This document shows positions 1-7,240 of a stretch of DNA of 26,441 nucleotides, in pieces. A program made the translations under genes and the position numbers. The stretch lies in NCBI GenBank assembly GCA_013393545.1, contig JABXHG010000187.1, positions 1 through 26,441 on the forward strand. The letters run 5' to 3'. Source of the stretch: Alteromonadaceae bacterium (GTDB lineage: Bacteria > Pseudomonadota > Gammaproteobacteria > Pseudomonadales > Oleiphilaceae). The notes beneath the pieces were generated by a model that saw only the letters and a list, made by a program, of their open reading frames with translations, was not told the origin of the DNA and searched no databases. Every line of letters begins with the position of its first letter. Position 1 is the first letter of the stretch.

Positions 1-27
1 ATACTTAAAATTCTTCCCAAATACTCT

Positions 28-861
28 TTATTCTGCATCCGTTGGTGTCGGAATAACTGCGCCGTCATAGTTTTCCACCATGAAGTCCTGGATTTCTTGG
101 GATTGCAGTACTTCCACTAATTTGTTTAATGCTTCGTTATCAACATCTTCTGAGCGAACAGCAACAAGATTCAAATACTCGGAATCTTCATCTTCCATAA
201 ACAAAGCATCTTCTAAAGGATTTAATCCTGCTTCAATCGCATAGTTTGTATTAATAACAACCAGTGCATCTTCTTCACTTTCATAATTCTCCGGCAAGAA
301 CGCTGGATCCACATCCGGATGGAAAGATAAGTTTAGAGGATTGTCCTCAATATCCTCAATCCTAGCCGATGACTTTTCCACATCTTCATCTAATGTAATC
401 AATCCATTATTCTCAAATAAAGTTAAAATTCTGCCCTGATCTGCAATCGAGTTACTCAAAACAACTTCCGTTCCTTCTGGAATATCATCAATATCTGTAA
501 TATTTTGGGAGTAAACACCGATTGGCTCCACATGAACATTACCGATAGATTCTATTTCATAACCAGTATCTTCTACTGTCTGATCAAGGTAAGGCTGGTG
601 TTGAAAGTAGTTCGCGTCTAAAGTGCCATCTGCTAAATCATCATTAGGGAAAACATAATCCTGGTACTCCTCAATATTTAATGTGATACCTTCTTCTTCT
701 AACATAGGCCGAGCTTCTTCAAGAATCTCAGCATGTGGAACACTAACGGCTCCTACTGTAATTTCTGTATCAGAATCAGAACCAGAAGATTCATCATCGC
801 CTCCGCATGCAGCTAAGAGAAGAATAAGACCAGCTGCGATTAAAAACATCAATTTCTTCAT
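28..861 (-). CDS. metQ: Methionine ABC transporter substrate-binding lipoprotein MetQ (Firmicute origin)
   Basis: NlpA/MetQ-family protein that binds methionine outside the membrane and delivers it to the MetNI importer. The open frame extends upstream to 987, but the start at 861 is preferred: it gives 277 residues, the family's usual length, has an AAAGGGG ribosome binding site just upstream, and begins a clean lipoprotein signal (MKKLMFLI...) ending in a LAAC lipobox, with Cys as the acylated residue. The mature part has family features such as a YFQHQPYLD segment and a YAIEAGLNP segment. It is very rich in Asp and Glu, as in halophilic Bacillaceae. The codons are AT-rich, unlike everything after about position 1217. 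It follows metI by 67 bases in the order expected for metNIQ. The function is confident. The Bacillaceae source is inferred from composition. Confidence 0.9.
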   Translation of the reverse strand: MKKLMFLIAAGLILLLAACGGDDESSGSDSDTEITVGAVSVPHAEILEEARPMLEEEGITLNIEEYQDYVFPNDDLADGTLDANYFQHQPYLDQTVEDTGYEIESIGNVHVEPIGVYSQNITDIDDIPEGTEVVLSNSIADQGRILTLFENNGLITLDEDVEKSSARIEDIEDNPLNLSFHPDVDPAFLPENYESEEDALVVINTNYAIEAGLNPLEDALFMEDEDSEYLNLVAVRSEDVDNEALNKLVEVLQSQEIQDFMVENYDGAVIPTPTDAE

Positions 862-928
862 TTTGTACGCCCCTTTTACTTTTTTATTATGTGAATCAAG
901 CCTAACTTGAATACCATCTTTATCAAAT

Positions 929-1216
929 TTAACGTTTATCCAATTTCCTTGTAATAGCATCTCCAATAAATTGGAAAATAAATACAATCACGACAATGAT
1001 CACAGTACAAACAAATACGACGTCCCAGCTCCTGCGCTGAAATCCAAAATAAAAAGCATAGTTTCCTAATCCGCCGGCACCGATTGCCCCCGCCATAGCT
1101 GTATAGCCGATTAACGCAATTGCTGTAACTGTCAGTCCGGATACGAGCGCAGGTTTGGATTCAGGAAGCAGTACTTTAAAGTTAATCGTGCTTGCTTTTG
1201 CGCCCATTGCTGAAGC
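929..1216 (-). pseudogene. metI: Methionine ABC transporter permease MetI, C-terminal part only (5' end lost at a junction)
   Basis: This encodes about the last 96 residues of a MetI permease, roughly 220 residues long when complete. Visible family features are the cytoplasmic coupling helix around SAMGAKAS followed by FKVLLPESKPALVSG, the membrane segment containing GYTAMAGAIGAGGLG, and a final hydrophobic helix. In the family the residues before the MGA motif read Glu-Ala-Ala-x-Ala. Here the match ends after Ala-Ser-Ala, and the next upstream codons read Leu, Ile, Pro, Ser, which do not fit. Homology therefore ends at about 1214-1216. A TTG at 1217-1219 could be called a start, but there is no ribosome binding site and the protein would be a fragment. 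The remaining upstream permease and metN should lie beyond the break and are absent. Low GC like metQ. Confidence 0.85.
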
Positions 1217-1217
1217 C
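1212..1217. other. Junction between Firmicute and gammaproteobacterial sequence
   Basis: Reading the minus strand, ubiE codons (…THFGF) run into metI codons (ASAMGA…) in a different frame. The shared bases GGCTTC/GCTTC at the boundary fit both genes, so the break cannot be placed more precisely. Base composition and codon use switch at the same point. Confidence 0.8.
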
Positions 1218-1277
1218 AAAATGGGTGACGTCGTCCTGGCCGTTGCCGGAAGTGCCCGGCGTTTGCTGCTCGCTCAT
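1212..1277 (-). pseudogene. ubiE: 5' end of ubiE (ubiquinone/menaquinone C-methyltransferase), truncated
   Basis: From ATG at 1277, with an AGGA-type ribosome binding site upstream, the minus strand encodes MSEQQTPGTSGNGQDDVTHFGF. The THFGF/Y segment after a short polar leader is the recognisable start of gammaproteobacterial UbiE, the SAM-dependent C-methyltransferase of ubiquinone synthesis. UbiE is about 250 residues long, so more than 90 percent is missing. After the junction the frame continues only nine codons through metI sequence and stops at 1182-1184. The neighbour supports the call: in pseudomonads a small polyhydroxyalkanoic-acid-system gene lies beside ubiE, and that gene is divergent here at 1394. 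The intact gene presumably continues elsewhere in the source genome. Confidence 0.7.
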
Positions 1278-1349
1278 GGAGATGGTCCTGTCTGAATCTG
1301 ATTGCCCGTATTCTAACCGCTCGGGGGGTGGCTACAAGGTCAAACCGAA

Positions 1350-1362
1350 TTTACACTGTAAA
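1350..1362. promoter_or_regulatory. 13-bp perfect palindrome between ubiE and the PHA-system gene
   Basis: TTTACA-C-TGTAAA lies in the 116-bp divergent intergenic region, 32 bases upstream of the PHA-system gene. A dyad of this size here could be an operator. No regulator can be assigned from the sequence. Confidence 0.3.
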
Positions 1363-1393
1363 ACCTTTTTTAGACCACCGAGAAAACTGATCC

Positions 1394-1672
1394 ATGTCTG
1401 TTATTGATATCCAGCGTTCCCACTCCCTGGGCCAGGAAAAAGCCCGTTCCGCCGCCGATAGCCTGGCCGATAAGCTGACGAATAAATTTGGCGTCCAGTC
1501 TGAATGGCAGGGCGACCGGTTGGTGCTTCAGCATAACGGCATCACCGGGCATCTGGATATTTCCGACACCGACCTCCGTGTGCGCATTGAGCTGGGCATG
1601 ATGCTCCGCCCGTTCAAATCCAAAATCGAGAACGAAATCGAGACGCGGATTGACCGGGTGATTGCTGGTTAA
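1394..1672 (+). CDS. Polyhydroxyalkanoic acid system family protein
   Basis: This 92-residue protein resembles the small family annotated as polyhydroxyalkanoic acid system protein (PHA granule region), found near pha genes and ubiE in pseudomonads and relatives. It starts MSVIDIQRSHSLG. The segment with an N-terminal helix (QEKARSAADSLADKL) followed by beta-rich sequence (SEWQGDRLVLQHNGITGHLDI) and a C-terminal helix is typical of the family. There is no signal peptide or membrane segment. The biochemical role is unknown; association with polyester granules is inferred from gene neighbourhoods in other genomes. The ribosome binding site is weak (GAGAAA), but this is the first Met in the conserved reading. 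It is divergent from the truncated ubiE. The family call is moderate to good. Confidence 0.75.
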   Translation: MSVIDIQRSHSLGQEKARSAADSLADKLTNKFGVQSEWQGDRLVLQHNGITGHLDISDTDLRVRIELGMMLRPFKSKIENEIETRIDRVIAG

Positions 1673-1687
1673 TCAGTTGCCTCCTGT

Positions 1688-1708
1688 ACCCGGCCTTGGC
1701 CGGGTTTC
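1688..1708 (+). terminator. Hairpin terminator after the PHA-system gene
   Basis: ACCCGGCC-TT-GGCCGGGT is an 8-bp perfect inverted repeat followed by a short T run (TTT), 15 bases after the stop codon. The stem is strong and the U tract short, so termination may be partial. Confidence 0.5.
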
Positions 1709-1787
1709 GGTATTCCTGCGCTTTTCGCTCTGCTTTTCGTCAGTCGTTTTCGGCGGTTTCTCTTCGTCACTCCCTTTATTTTTTAAT

Positions 1788-1802
1788 TGTTATAACATAA
1801 CA
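1788..1802. promoter_or_regulatory. Zur-box-like operator 1
   Basis: TGTTATAACATAACA matches the gammaproteobacterial Zur consensus core TGTTATANTATAACA at 13 of the 14 defined positions. It lies 79 bases upstream of the His-rich outer membrane protein gene and fits zinc repression of the zinc-uptake module downstream. The consensus is established. Its use here is inferred. Confidence 0.7.
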
Positions 1803-1818
1803 TCCTTCGCCTGATTAA

Positions 1819-1833
1819 CGTTACGTTATAACA
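1819..1833. promoter_or_regulatory. Zur-box-like operator 2
   Basis: CGTTACGTTATAACA is a weaker match to the same Zur core (11 of 14 defined positions), with the right half TATAACA intact. Its centre is 31 bp, about three helical turns, from the centre of operator 1. A TATAAC at 1827-1832 could serve as a -10 element inside the box, so Zur binding would block polymerase. Confidence 0.5.
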
Positions 1834-1880
1834 TCGTTAAAACTCTGTGGATTGATTTCAGCAAAATCGGGACAAGTATC

Positions 1881-3113
1881 ATGAGAAAAAACGCATTACG
1901 AGCTGCAGTAGCTGTCGTTGCCGGTGGCCTGGCTGCGCCATCACTGGCTCAGGAAACCCAGGTAGGCATCAAGACCTCGCTGATTCTGGAAGGAATTTAT
2001 TTCAATAAAGTTGAAGAGGGCACCGAAAGCCCTGCGGGGTTTAGTGGTGGCCATGATCACGACCATGGCGATGATCACGGGCATAACCACGGTCTGGATG
2101 AGGGCTTTAACCTGGGGCACTCGGAGCTGGCTTTCGAGGCGAACCTGGGCGAGTTGCTGGATGGCACGGTACTGCTTGGTTTCAATAGCGACGACATCGA
2201 GGTGGACGAAGCCTTCCTGACCACCCGCAGTCTGCCCGCCGGTTTCCAGCTGAAAGGCGGCAAGTTTCTCTCTGATGTTGGTTACATCAACAGTCGCCAC
2301 AGCCACGACTGGGACTTTGCCGACCGCCCGCTGGTGAACGAGCATCTGTTCGGCGGCCATGGTTTGCAGGAAACCGGCATTCAGGCCACCTGGCTGGCAC
2401 CCACGGATACCTACACCTTGCTGGGTGTTGAGAGCCTGCAGGGTGGGGACAGCAAATTCGGCCAACTGGCAGACAGCCCGGTTGAGGAGAAAGCCGGCCC
2501 GCGCATGACCACCGCCTTTCTGAAGGTTGGGCCTGACTGGGGCGCAGACCATGCCGCTCAATTCGGGGTGTCTGGTGGCTACGTGAGCCAGGACATTGTT
2601 TATGAGGGCCATGGTGACCATGGCCATGCCAAGGAAGGAGACTCCTGGTTTGCCGGTGTTGATGCCGTTTACAAATACGCTTCCGGTCGCGCGCAAGGGC
2701 ACGGCGATTTCCGCATTGCCGGTGAGTATTACTACGTTGAGCGCGATCTAACGCATCACGCACTGCACTCGGATGGTGAGTGGGAGCGGCGAAACAGTGA
2801 CACCGAAAAGCAGGATGGTCTCTACGTTGAAGCTGTGTACGGCGTGGCACCCCGCTGGGAAGCCGGCCTGCGTGGTGAGGCTCTCGGCCTGACCAACGAT
2901 ATGCTGACCGGCCATTTCAATTCTATTGAATCCCTGGATACCTCCTACCGCTACTCCGGCCAGCTGACTTACCGGCCGGTTGAGCGTGCGTTCGTGCGTG
3001 CTCAGGTGAATCACAATGATTTTGCGGATGATCATGGTCACGGCGACGAAGGCTGGGAATTCATGCTGCAAGTGAACGTGGCGCTCGGCGCGCATGGTGC
3101 ACATACCTTCTGA
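1881..3113 (+). CDS. His-rich outer membrane beta-barrel (porin-like), probable zinc-regulated channel
   Basis: A 410-residue protein with a signal peptide (MRKNALRAAVAVVAGGLAAPSLA, cleavage near residue 23) and a C-terminal phenylalanine, the usual BAM recognition residue of outer-membrane barrels. The body alternates short amphipathic beta strands with charged loops, as in porins. Four loops are loaded with histidine and acid: residues 56-71, 243-249, 290-296 and 384-388, which suggests surface metal capture. No TonB box or plug domain is seen, so it is not an obvious TonB-dependent receptor. It lies directly under two Zur-like operators and upstream of a zinc-type ABC importer, so entry of zinc across the outer membrane is the most likely role. 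Family membership beyond porin-like is not recognised. A strong terminator separates it from the importer genes. Confidence 0.75.
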   Translation: MRKNALRAAVAVVAGGLAAPSLAQETQVGIKTSLILEGIYFNKVEEGTESPAGFSGGHDHDHGDDHGHNHGLDEGFNLGHSELAFEANLGELLDGTVLLGFNSDDIEVDEAFLTTRSLPAGFQLKGGKFLSDVGYINSRHSHDWDFADRPLVNEHLFGGHGLQETGIQATWLAPTDTYTLLGVESLQGGDSKFGQLADSPVEEKAGPRMTTAFLKVGPDWGADHAAQFGVSGGYVSQDIVYEGHGDHGHAKEGDSWFAGVDAVYKYASGRAQGHGDFRIAGEYYYVERDLTHHALHSDGEWERRNSDTEKQDGLYVEAVYGVAPRWEAGLRGEALGLTNDMLTGHFNSIESLDTSYRYSGQLTYRPVERAFVRAQVNHNDFADDHGHGDEGWEFMLQVNVALGAHGAHTF

Positions 3114-3131
3114 TTAACTCAGCGACGGGTT

Positions 3132-3158
3132 GGGGGCTTTCGAGCCCCCCCTTTTTTT
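3132..3158 (+). terminator. Strong intrinsic terminator after the His-rich outer membrane protein gene
   Basis: GGGGGCT-TTCG-AGCCCCC forms a 7-bp GC-rich stem with a stable TTCG tetraloop, followed by CCTTTTTTT. It is a textbook Rho-independent terminator. It ends only 31 bases before the binding-protein gene, which leaves little room for a second promoter. Confidence 0.85.
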
Positions 3159-3189
3159 GGTTAACGCTTGAACGTATGGAGCATTCGCG

Positions 3190-4086
3190 ATGTACAAAAT
3201 GGCTTCCCCACTGGTATTGCTGGTCAGCCTGATGCTGCTGGCCTCTGCCAGTTGGGCGGGATCTTTCCGGGTGGTGGCGACCACCTCAACACTGGGCATG
3301 CTGGCGGAAGAAATCGGCGGTGATCTGGTGCAGGTGAAGGTGCTTGCCGCGCCTGACCGTGACGCCCATAGCCTGGACGCCCGCCCCAGCTTTATGGCCG
3401 CCGCGCGCCGGGCTGACCTGTTGCTGGAAATGGGCGCCGGGCTGGAAGAAGGTTGGCTGCCGGCGGTCACCGGCAATGCCGCCAATCCCGCCATCAACTC
3501 CGGGCAGCCCGGGCATTTCCGGGCTGCGGATATGCTGAATTTACGGCCTTCCATTACCGTTGAGGGGCCCAATTCAGGCCATGTCCATGAAGAGGGCAAT
3601 CCCCATTTCAATATTGATCCCCAGCGTGTGGCCTTGCTGGCAAGAGCACTGGGCCAGCGGCTGGGCGAGTTTTTTCCGGAGCAGGCGATGCAACTGCGGG
3701 CCCGGGGCGCTGCTGTTGCCCGTGAGCTGAACCACCACGCAGCCGCTCTGGCAGACAAGGTGGAGCCGGGCCAGCAATTCATCATTTACCACGAAGATCT
3801 GGATTACCTGGCCGAATGGCTACCGGTACAAAGCGTGGCCTATCTGGAGCCCATCCCTGGGCTGCCGCCCACGGCGTCGCATTTGCGCGGTTTGGTCAAC
3901 GAATTCTCCGGTCAGCAGGGCCGGGTGTTGTATGCCAACTATCAGCCTTCCCGGGGGGCGCGTTTTCTGGAAGAGCATCTGGGTTGGCCAGAGGTGGCCT
4001 TGCCGCTGGAGCCGCCAATTGGTTCCGGGCTGGAGGGCTACAAAAACCTGATGACACAGTGGGCGTCAGCTTTTGACTGGCGCTAA
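3190..4086 (+). CDS. Zinc/manganese-type ABC transporter substrate-binding protein (ZnuA-like)
   Basis: A 298-residue cluster A-I (ZnuA/TroA) solute-binding protein with a signal peptide ending near residue 23 (SWAG). Candidate metal ligands are His60 in DAHSLDARPS, His139 in GNPHFNID and His201 in IIYHEDLDYL, which align with the three conserved histidines of the family. The His-rich loop typical of E. coli ZnuA is reduced to a short HVHEEGNPH segment (131-139). It is followed by overlapping ATPase and permease genes. With Zur-like boxes upstream of the preceding gene, zinc is the likely substrate, but manganese or iron cannot be excluded from sequence. A ribosome binding site (GGAG) lies 9 bases before the ATG. 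Confidence 0.8.
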   Translation: MYKMASPLVLLVSLMLLASASWAGSFRVVATTSTLGMLAEEIGGDLVQVKVLAAPDRDAHSLDARPSFMAAARRADLLLEMGAGLEEGWLPAVTGNAANPAINSGQPGHFRAADMLNLRPSITVEGPNSGHVHEEGNPHFNIDPQRVALLARALGQRLGEFFPEQAMQLRARGAAVARELNHHAAALADKVEPGQQFIIYHEDLDYLAEWLPVQSVAYLEPIPGLPPTASHLRGLVNEFSGQQGRVLYANYQPSRGARFLEEHLGWPEVALPLEPPIGSGLEGYKNLMTQWASAFDWR

Positions 4087-4675
4087 ATCCGTGCGGCTGG
4101 ACCTACAAAGCCTGGCGCTGGGCTACCAGCAGCCAGTGACTCCGGCCATAAACTGGCAAATGCAGGCGGGTGAAAAATGGGTGATTACCGGGCCCAATGG
4201 CTCGGGTAAATCCCTGCTGCTGAAAACCCTGGCCGGGCAGGTGTCACCGGCGGCTGGTATGTATCGCTGGCAACCGGGCACCCGTTGGGTGTACCTGGCG
4301 CAGGAACACCCGCGCCCGGGCCTTTGGCCCATGAGCGGTCGGGACTGGCTACAGGCCATGGGTGTGATGCCAGCTCAGGTGCCGTTGGTGGCGCACTTGC
4401 TGAACAAGCGTCTGGACCAGCTCAGTGGTGGCCAGTGGCAACTGTTGCGTTTGGCATCGGTGCTGGGCTCCGAGGCGGATGTGGTGATGCTCGATGAGCC
4501 CACAAACCATTTGGATACCAGAGTACGGGCACAAAGTCTGGCGCTTCTGGCCGAGTTAAAACCGGAGCAAAGCCTGCTGATGGCCAGCCACGACCAGGAC
4601 TTCATCGAGGCTTCCGGCGCCAGTGCAAAACCCATGGCTGAGCTGTTGGGTGAAGAAGGCTGTCATGCTGAATGA
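4073..4675 (+). CDS. Metal ABC transporter ATP-binding protein (ZnuC-like)
   Basis: A compact 200-residue ABC ATPase. Walker A GPNGSGKS is at 40-47, the signature LSGGQ at 117-121, Walker B VVMLDEP at 137-143 and the H-loop SHD at 172-174. It powers the importer formed with the neighbouring permease. The frame is blocked upstream by a stop at 4052, so the start is either TTG at 4073, overlapping the binding-protein gene by 14 bases, or GTG at 4091. Neither has a strong ribosome binding site, which suggests translational coupling to the upstream gene. It is shorter than E. coli ZnuC (about 250 residues) and lacks the C-terminal extension. The TNHLD after Walker B is also common in ABC-F proteins, but there is only one domain here. 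Confidence 0.8.
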   Translation: MTGAKSVRLDLQSLALGYQQPVTPAINWQMQAGEKWVITGPNGSGKSLLLKTLAGQVSPAAGMYRWQPGTRWVYLAQEHPRPGLWPMSGRDWLQAMGVMPAQVPLVAHLLNKRLDQLSGGQWQLLRLASVLGSEADVVMLDEPTNHLDTRVRAQSLALLAELKPEQSLLMASHDQDFIEASGASAKPMAELLGEEGCHAE

Positions 4676-5498
4676 ATGGTTGAATACCTTTTTGCTTTGG
4701 CCGTTCATTGGCGGACTGCTAATGGCCCTGCTGCTGGGGCTGGGCGGCGCCGCTTTTTTTCTGAAGGGGGCGGCCTGGCAGGGCCTGGCGCTGGCCCAAA
4801 TGGCGGCCAGCGGCGGGCTGGTTGCCAGCGTAGTGGCCTGGCCTCTGGTGCCCACGGCGTTGGGCTTTGCCGGGGTGTTGACGGCCGTGCTGCAAAACCG
4901 GAAGGAACAGGAACGGCTATCGCTGGCGGCCTTTCTGGCTGCACTGGCCATGACCACGCTATTGGCCAGCAACTTTTCACAGGCCAGTCTGGCCGCCGCC
5001 CGTTGGATGGAAGGACAGGTCTATTTTCTGGCCGGTAGTCAGGTGGCATGGGTTGTTGGGCTGGCCGGCGTCACATTGATCGTATTGCCCTGGTTGTATC
5101 GTGTCTGGCTGTTAAGCCAATTGGGAGCGGACCGGGGCTGGCGGCTACCGGCGGGCTGGCGTTTGCAGTCTCTGGATGTTGTCTGGCGGTTGCTGCTGGT
5201 CGTCTTGGGCAGTTTGACCCTGGGCTTGCCGGCAGCGCTGGCCTGTCTTTTACTGCCAGCCTGGACTGCGGCCATGTTTGCCCGAGGCCTCAAAAGCTTT
5301 TTCCTGCTCAGCGTGGTTTTCAGCCTGACGGCGTTTCTATTGGCCTGGGTGATTGCCCTGCGAGGTGACCAGCCTTTTGCCCCGGTGCTGGTTCTGGTGG
5401 CGATGGTGCAGGGCGGCGGTCTGTACGCTCTGAAGTTGATCCTACGATTTTTTCATCCGCCTTTTCGTGCACCGGCGGCGAATTTGCGTCTACATTGA
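4665..5498 (+). CDS. Metal ABC transporter permease (ZnuB-like, ABC-3 family)
   Basis: A 277-residue, very hydrophobic protein with about eight membrane segments, fitting the ABC-3 permease family that moves Zn, Mn or Fe with ZnuA/TroA-type binding proteins. Recognisable stretches are the first helix (PFIGGLLMALLLGLGGAAFF), the ALAQMAASGG segment that matches the family's conserved region after TM2, and a mid-protein LTLGLPAALACLLLPAW segment. The frame is open back to 4623, but ATG at 4665 is chosen because AAGAAGG precedes it and it begins at the expected N-terminus. It overlaps the ATPase gene by 11 bases, so the two are translationally coupled. No regulator or zur gene follows. It ends 54 bases before the aldehyde dehydrogenase, with no clear terminator. 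Confidence 0.8.
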   Translation: MLNEWLNTFLLWPFIGGLLMALLLGLGGAAFFLKGAAWQGLALAQMAASGGLVASVVAWPLVPTALGFAGVLTAVLQNRKEQERLSLAAFLAALAMTTLLASNFSQASLAAARWMEGQVYFLAGSQVAWVVGLAGVTLIVLPWLYRVWLLSQLGADRGWRLPAGWRLQSLDVVWRLLLVVLGSLTLGLPAALACLLLPAWTAAMFARGLKSFFLLSVVFSLTAFLLAWVIALRGDQPFAPVLVLVAMVQGGGLYALKLILRFFHPPFRAPAANLRLH

Positions 5499-5552
5499 AT
5501 GGGTCAAGACAGACATGTTGCAGAGTAATAATCAGAACAAGAGGTCGAACGC

Positions 5553-7073
5553 ATGATTTACGCACAACCCGGAAAAGAAGGCTCCATTGTTTCGTTCAAG
5601 TCCCGCTACGAGAATTACATCGGCGGCAAGTGGGTGGCGCCGGTCAAGGGTGAATATTTTGAGAACATCACCCCGGTGACCGGCGATGTGATTTGCGAGA
5701 TTCCCCGCTCCGGTGCCGAGGACATTGATCTGGCGCTGGACGCTGCCCACAAGGCCGCGCCGGCCTGGGGCAAGACTTCTATTACTGAACGCTCAAACAT
5801 CCTGCTGAAAATTGCCGACCGCATCGAAGCCAATCTGGAGATGCTGGCGGTGGCGGAAACCTGGGACAACGGCAAGGCGGTGCGTGAAACCTTGAACGCC
5901 GACATTCCACTGGCGGCCGATCACTTCCGCTATTTTGCCGGCTGTATCCGGGCTCAGGAAGGCCACACCGGCGAGATTGACCACAACACCGTGGCCTATC
6001 ATTTCCACGAACCGCTGGGCGTGGTGGGGCAGATTATTCCCTGGAACTTCCCGCTGCTGATGGCGTCCTGGAAGCTGGCGCCGTGCCTGGCCGCCGGTAA
6101 CTGTACCGTGCTGAAACCGGCCGAGCAGACACCGGCCAGCATCCTGATCCTGATGGAACTGATTGGTGATCTGCTGCCGCCGGGCGTGCTCAACATCGTT
6201 AACGGTTACGGTCCGGAGGCAGGGGAAGCGCTGGCTACCAACACGCGTATCGCCAAAATCGCCTTCACCGGCTCTACTCCGGTGGGCTCGCACATTCTCA
6301 AGTGCGCGGCCGACAACATCATTCCCTCCACCGTGGAGCTGGGCGGCAAATCACCGAATATCTACTTCTCCGATGTCATGAAGGCCGAGCCGGAGTTTGT
6401 CGACAAGTGCATTGAGGGTCTGGTTCTGGCCTTCTTCAACCAGGGTGAAGTCTGTACCTGCCCGTCCCGGGCCCTGGTTCAGGAAGACATGTTCGAGGAA
6501 TTCATGCACAAGGTCGTCCAGCGCACCAAGGCCATCAAGCGCGGGAATCCGCTGGATACCGACGTGCAGGTGGGCGCCCAGGCCTCGAAGGAACAGTTCG
6601 ACAAGATCATGTCGTATCTGGAAATCGGCAAACAGGAAGGCGCGGTGGTACTCACCGGTGGCGACAGGGAAGACCTGGGTGTGGAGTTCAACAATGGCTT
6701 CTACATTCAGCCCACCCTGTTCAAGGGCGACAACAAGATGCGGGTATTCCAGGAGGAAATCTTTGGCCCGGTGGTGGGTGTGACCACCTTCAAAACCGAA
6801 GAGGAAGCTCTGGCTATTGCCAACGACACCGAGTTTGGCCTCGGGGCCGGGCTATGGACCCGTGATACCAACCTGGCTTATCGCATGGGGCGGGCCATCC
6901 AGGCCGGACGGGTTTGGATGAACTGTTACCACGCCTATCCGGCGCATGCGGCGTTTGGAGGGTACAAGAAATCCGGTGTTGGCCGGGAAACGCACAAAAT
7001 GGCACTGGAGCACTACCAGCAGACCAAGTGCATGCTGGTGAGTTATGACACCAACCCTCTCGGTTTCTTCTGA
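5553..7073 (+). CDS. exaC: NAD-dependent aldehyde dehydrogenase, ExaC/AldB type
   Basis: A 506-residue aldehyde dehydrogenase of the acetaldehyde dehydrogenase II group (ExaC of Pseudomonas, AcoD of Ralstonia), which oxidises acetaldehyde and similar short aldehydes to acids with NAD. The oxyanion/Rossmann segment [20 protein letters not shown], the general base Glu262 in ELGGKSPN, and the catalytic cysteine in [12 protein letters not shown] (Cys301, with Cys303 next to it) are present. The spacing from Glu262 to Cys301 is longer than in most ALDHs, as expected for this subgroup. The length equals that of typical ExaC. The ribosome binding site AGAGG precedes the ATG. It would supply acetate and acetyl-CoA from ethanol or from alkane-derived alcohols. 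A terminator follows. The exact substrate is inferred. Confidence 0.88.
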   Translation: MIYAQPGKEGSIVSFKSRYENYIGGKWVAPVKGEYFENITPVTGDVICEIPRSGAEDIDLALDAAHKAAPAWGKTSITERSNILLKIADRIEANLEMLAVAETWDNGKAVRETLNADIPLAADHFRYFAGCIRAQEGHTGEIDHNTVAYHFHEPLGVVGQIIPWNFPLLMASWKLAPCLAAGNCTVLKPAEQTPASILILMELIGDLLPPGVLNIVNGYGPEAGEALATNTRIAKIAFTGSTPVGSHILKCAADNIIPSTVELGGKSPNIYFSDVMKAEPEFVDKCIEGLVLAFFNQGEVCTCPSRALVQEDMFEEFMHKVVQRTKAIKRGNPLDTDVQVGAQASKEQFDKIMSYLEIGKQEGAVVLTGGDREDLGVEFNNGFYIQPTLFKGDNKMRVFQEEIFGPVVGVTTFKTEEEALAIANDTEFGLGAGLWTRDTNLAYRMGRAIQAGRVWMNCYHAYPAHAAFGGYKKSGVGRETHKMALEHYQQTKCMLVSYDTNPLGFF

Positions 7074-7088
7074 ACCGGCGATGAAACA

Positions 7089-7111
7089 CGGGCCCTGCGG
7101 GGCCCGTTTTT
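7089..7111 (+). terminator. Intrinsic terminator after aldehyde dehydrogenase
   Basis: CGGGCCC-TGCG-GGGCCCG followed by TTTTT, 16 bases after the stop codon. A perfect 7-bp GC stem with a U tract. Confidence 0.9.
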
Positions 7112-7240
7112 GGTTGGGCCCCGGGGAAACAGACGATTGGCTGAGTTGATCAGGCCGGTTGATACGGCCGGATAGGGATGCCGTAAGGTTCGTAGTATGG
7201 TGAGAGCCAAGTGGAGAGATATTGGCAAACAGGAGGTGTT

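Noticed and set aside
1..1216. Horizontal transfer of a met operon into Marinobacter
   Set aside because: No mobile element or att-like site is visible and both genes at the boundary are cut mid-frame at the same bases, so an assembly or library chimera is simpler.
1941..2702. 253-codon minus-strand open frame opposite the His-rich barrel gene
   Set aside because: It is antisense to a gene with signal peptide, C-terminal Phe and regulatory sites, has no recognisable motif, and long antisense frames are common in GC-rich codons.
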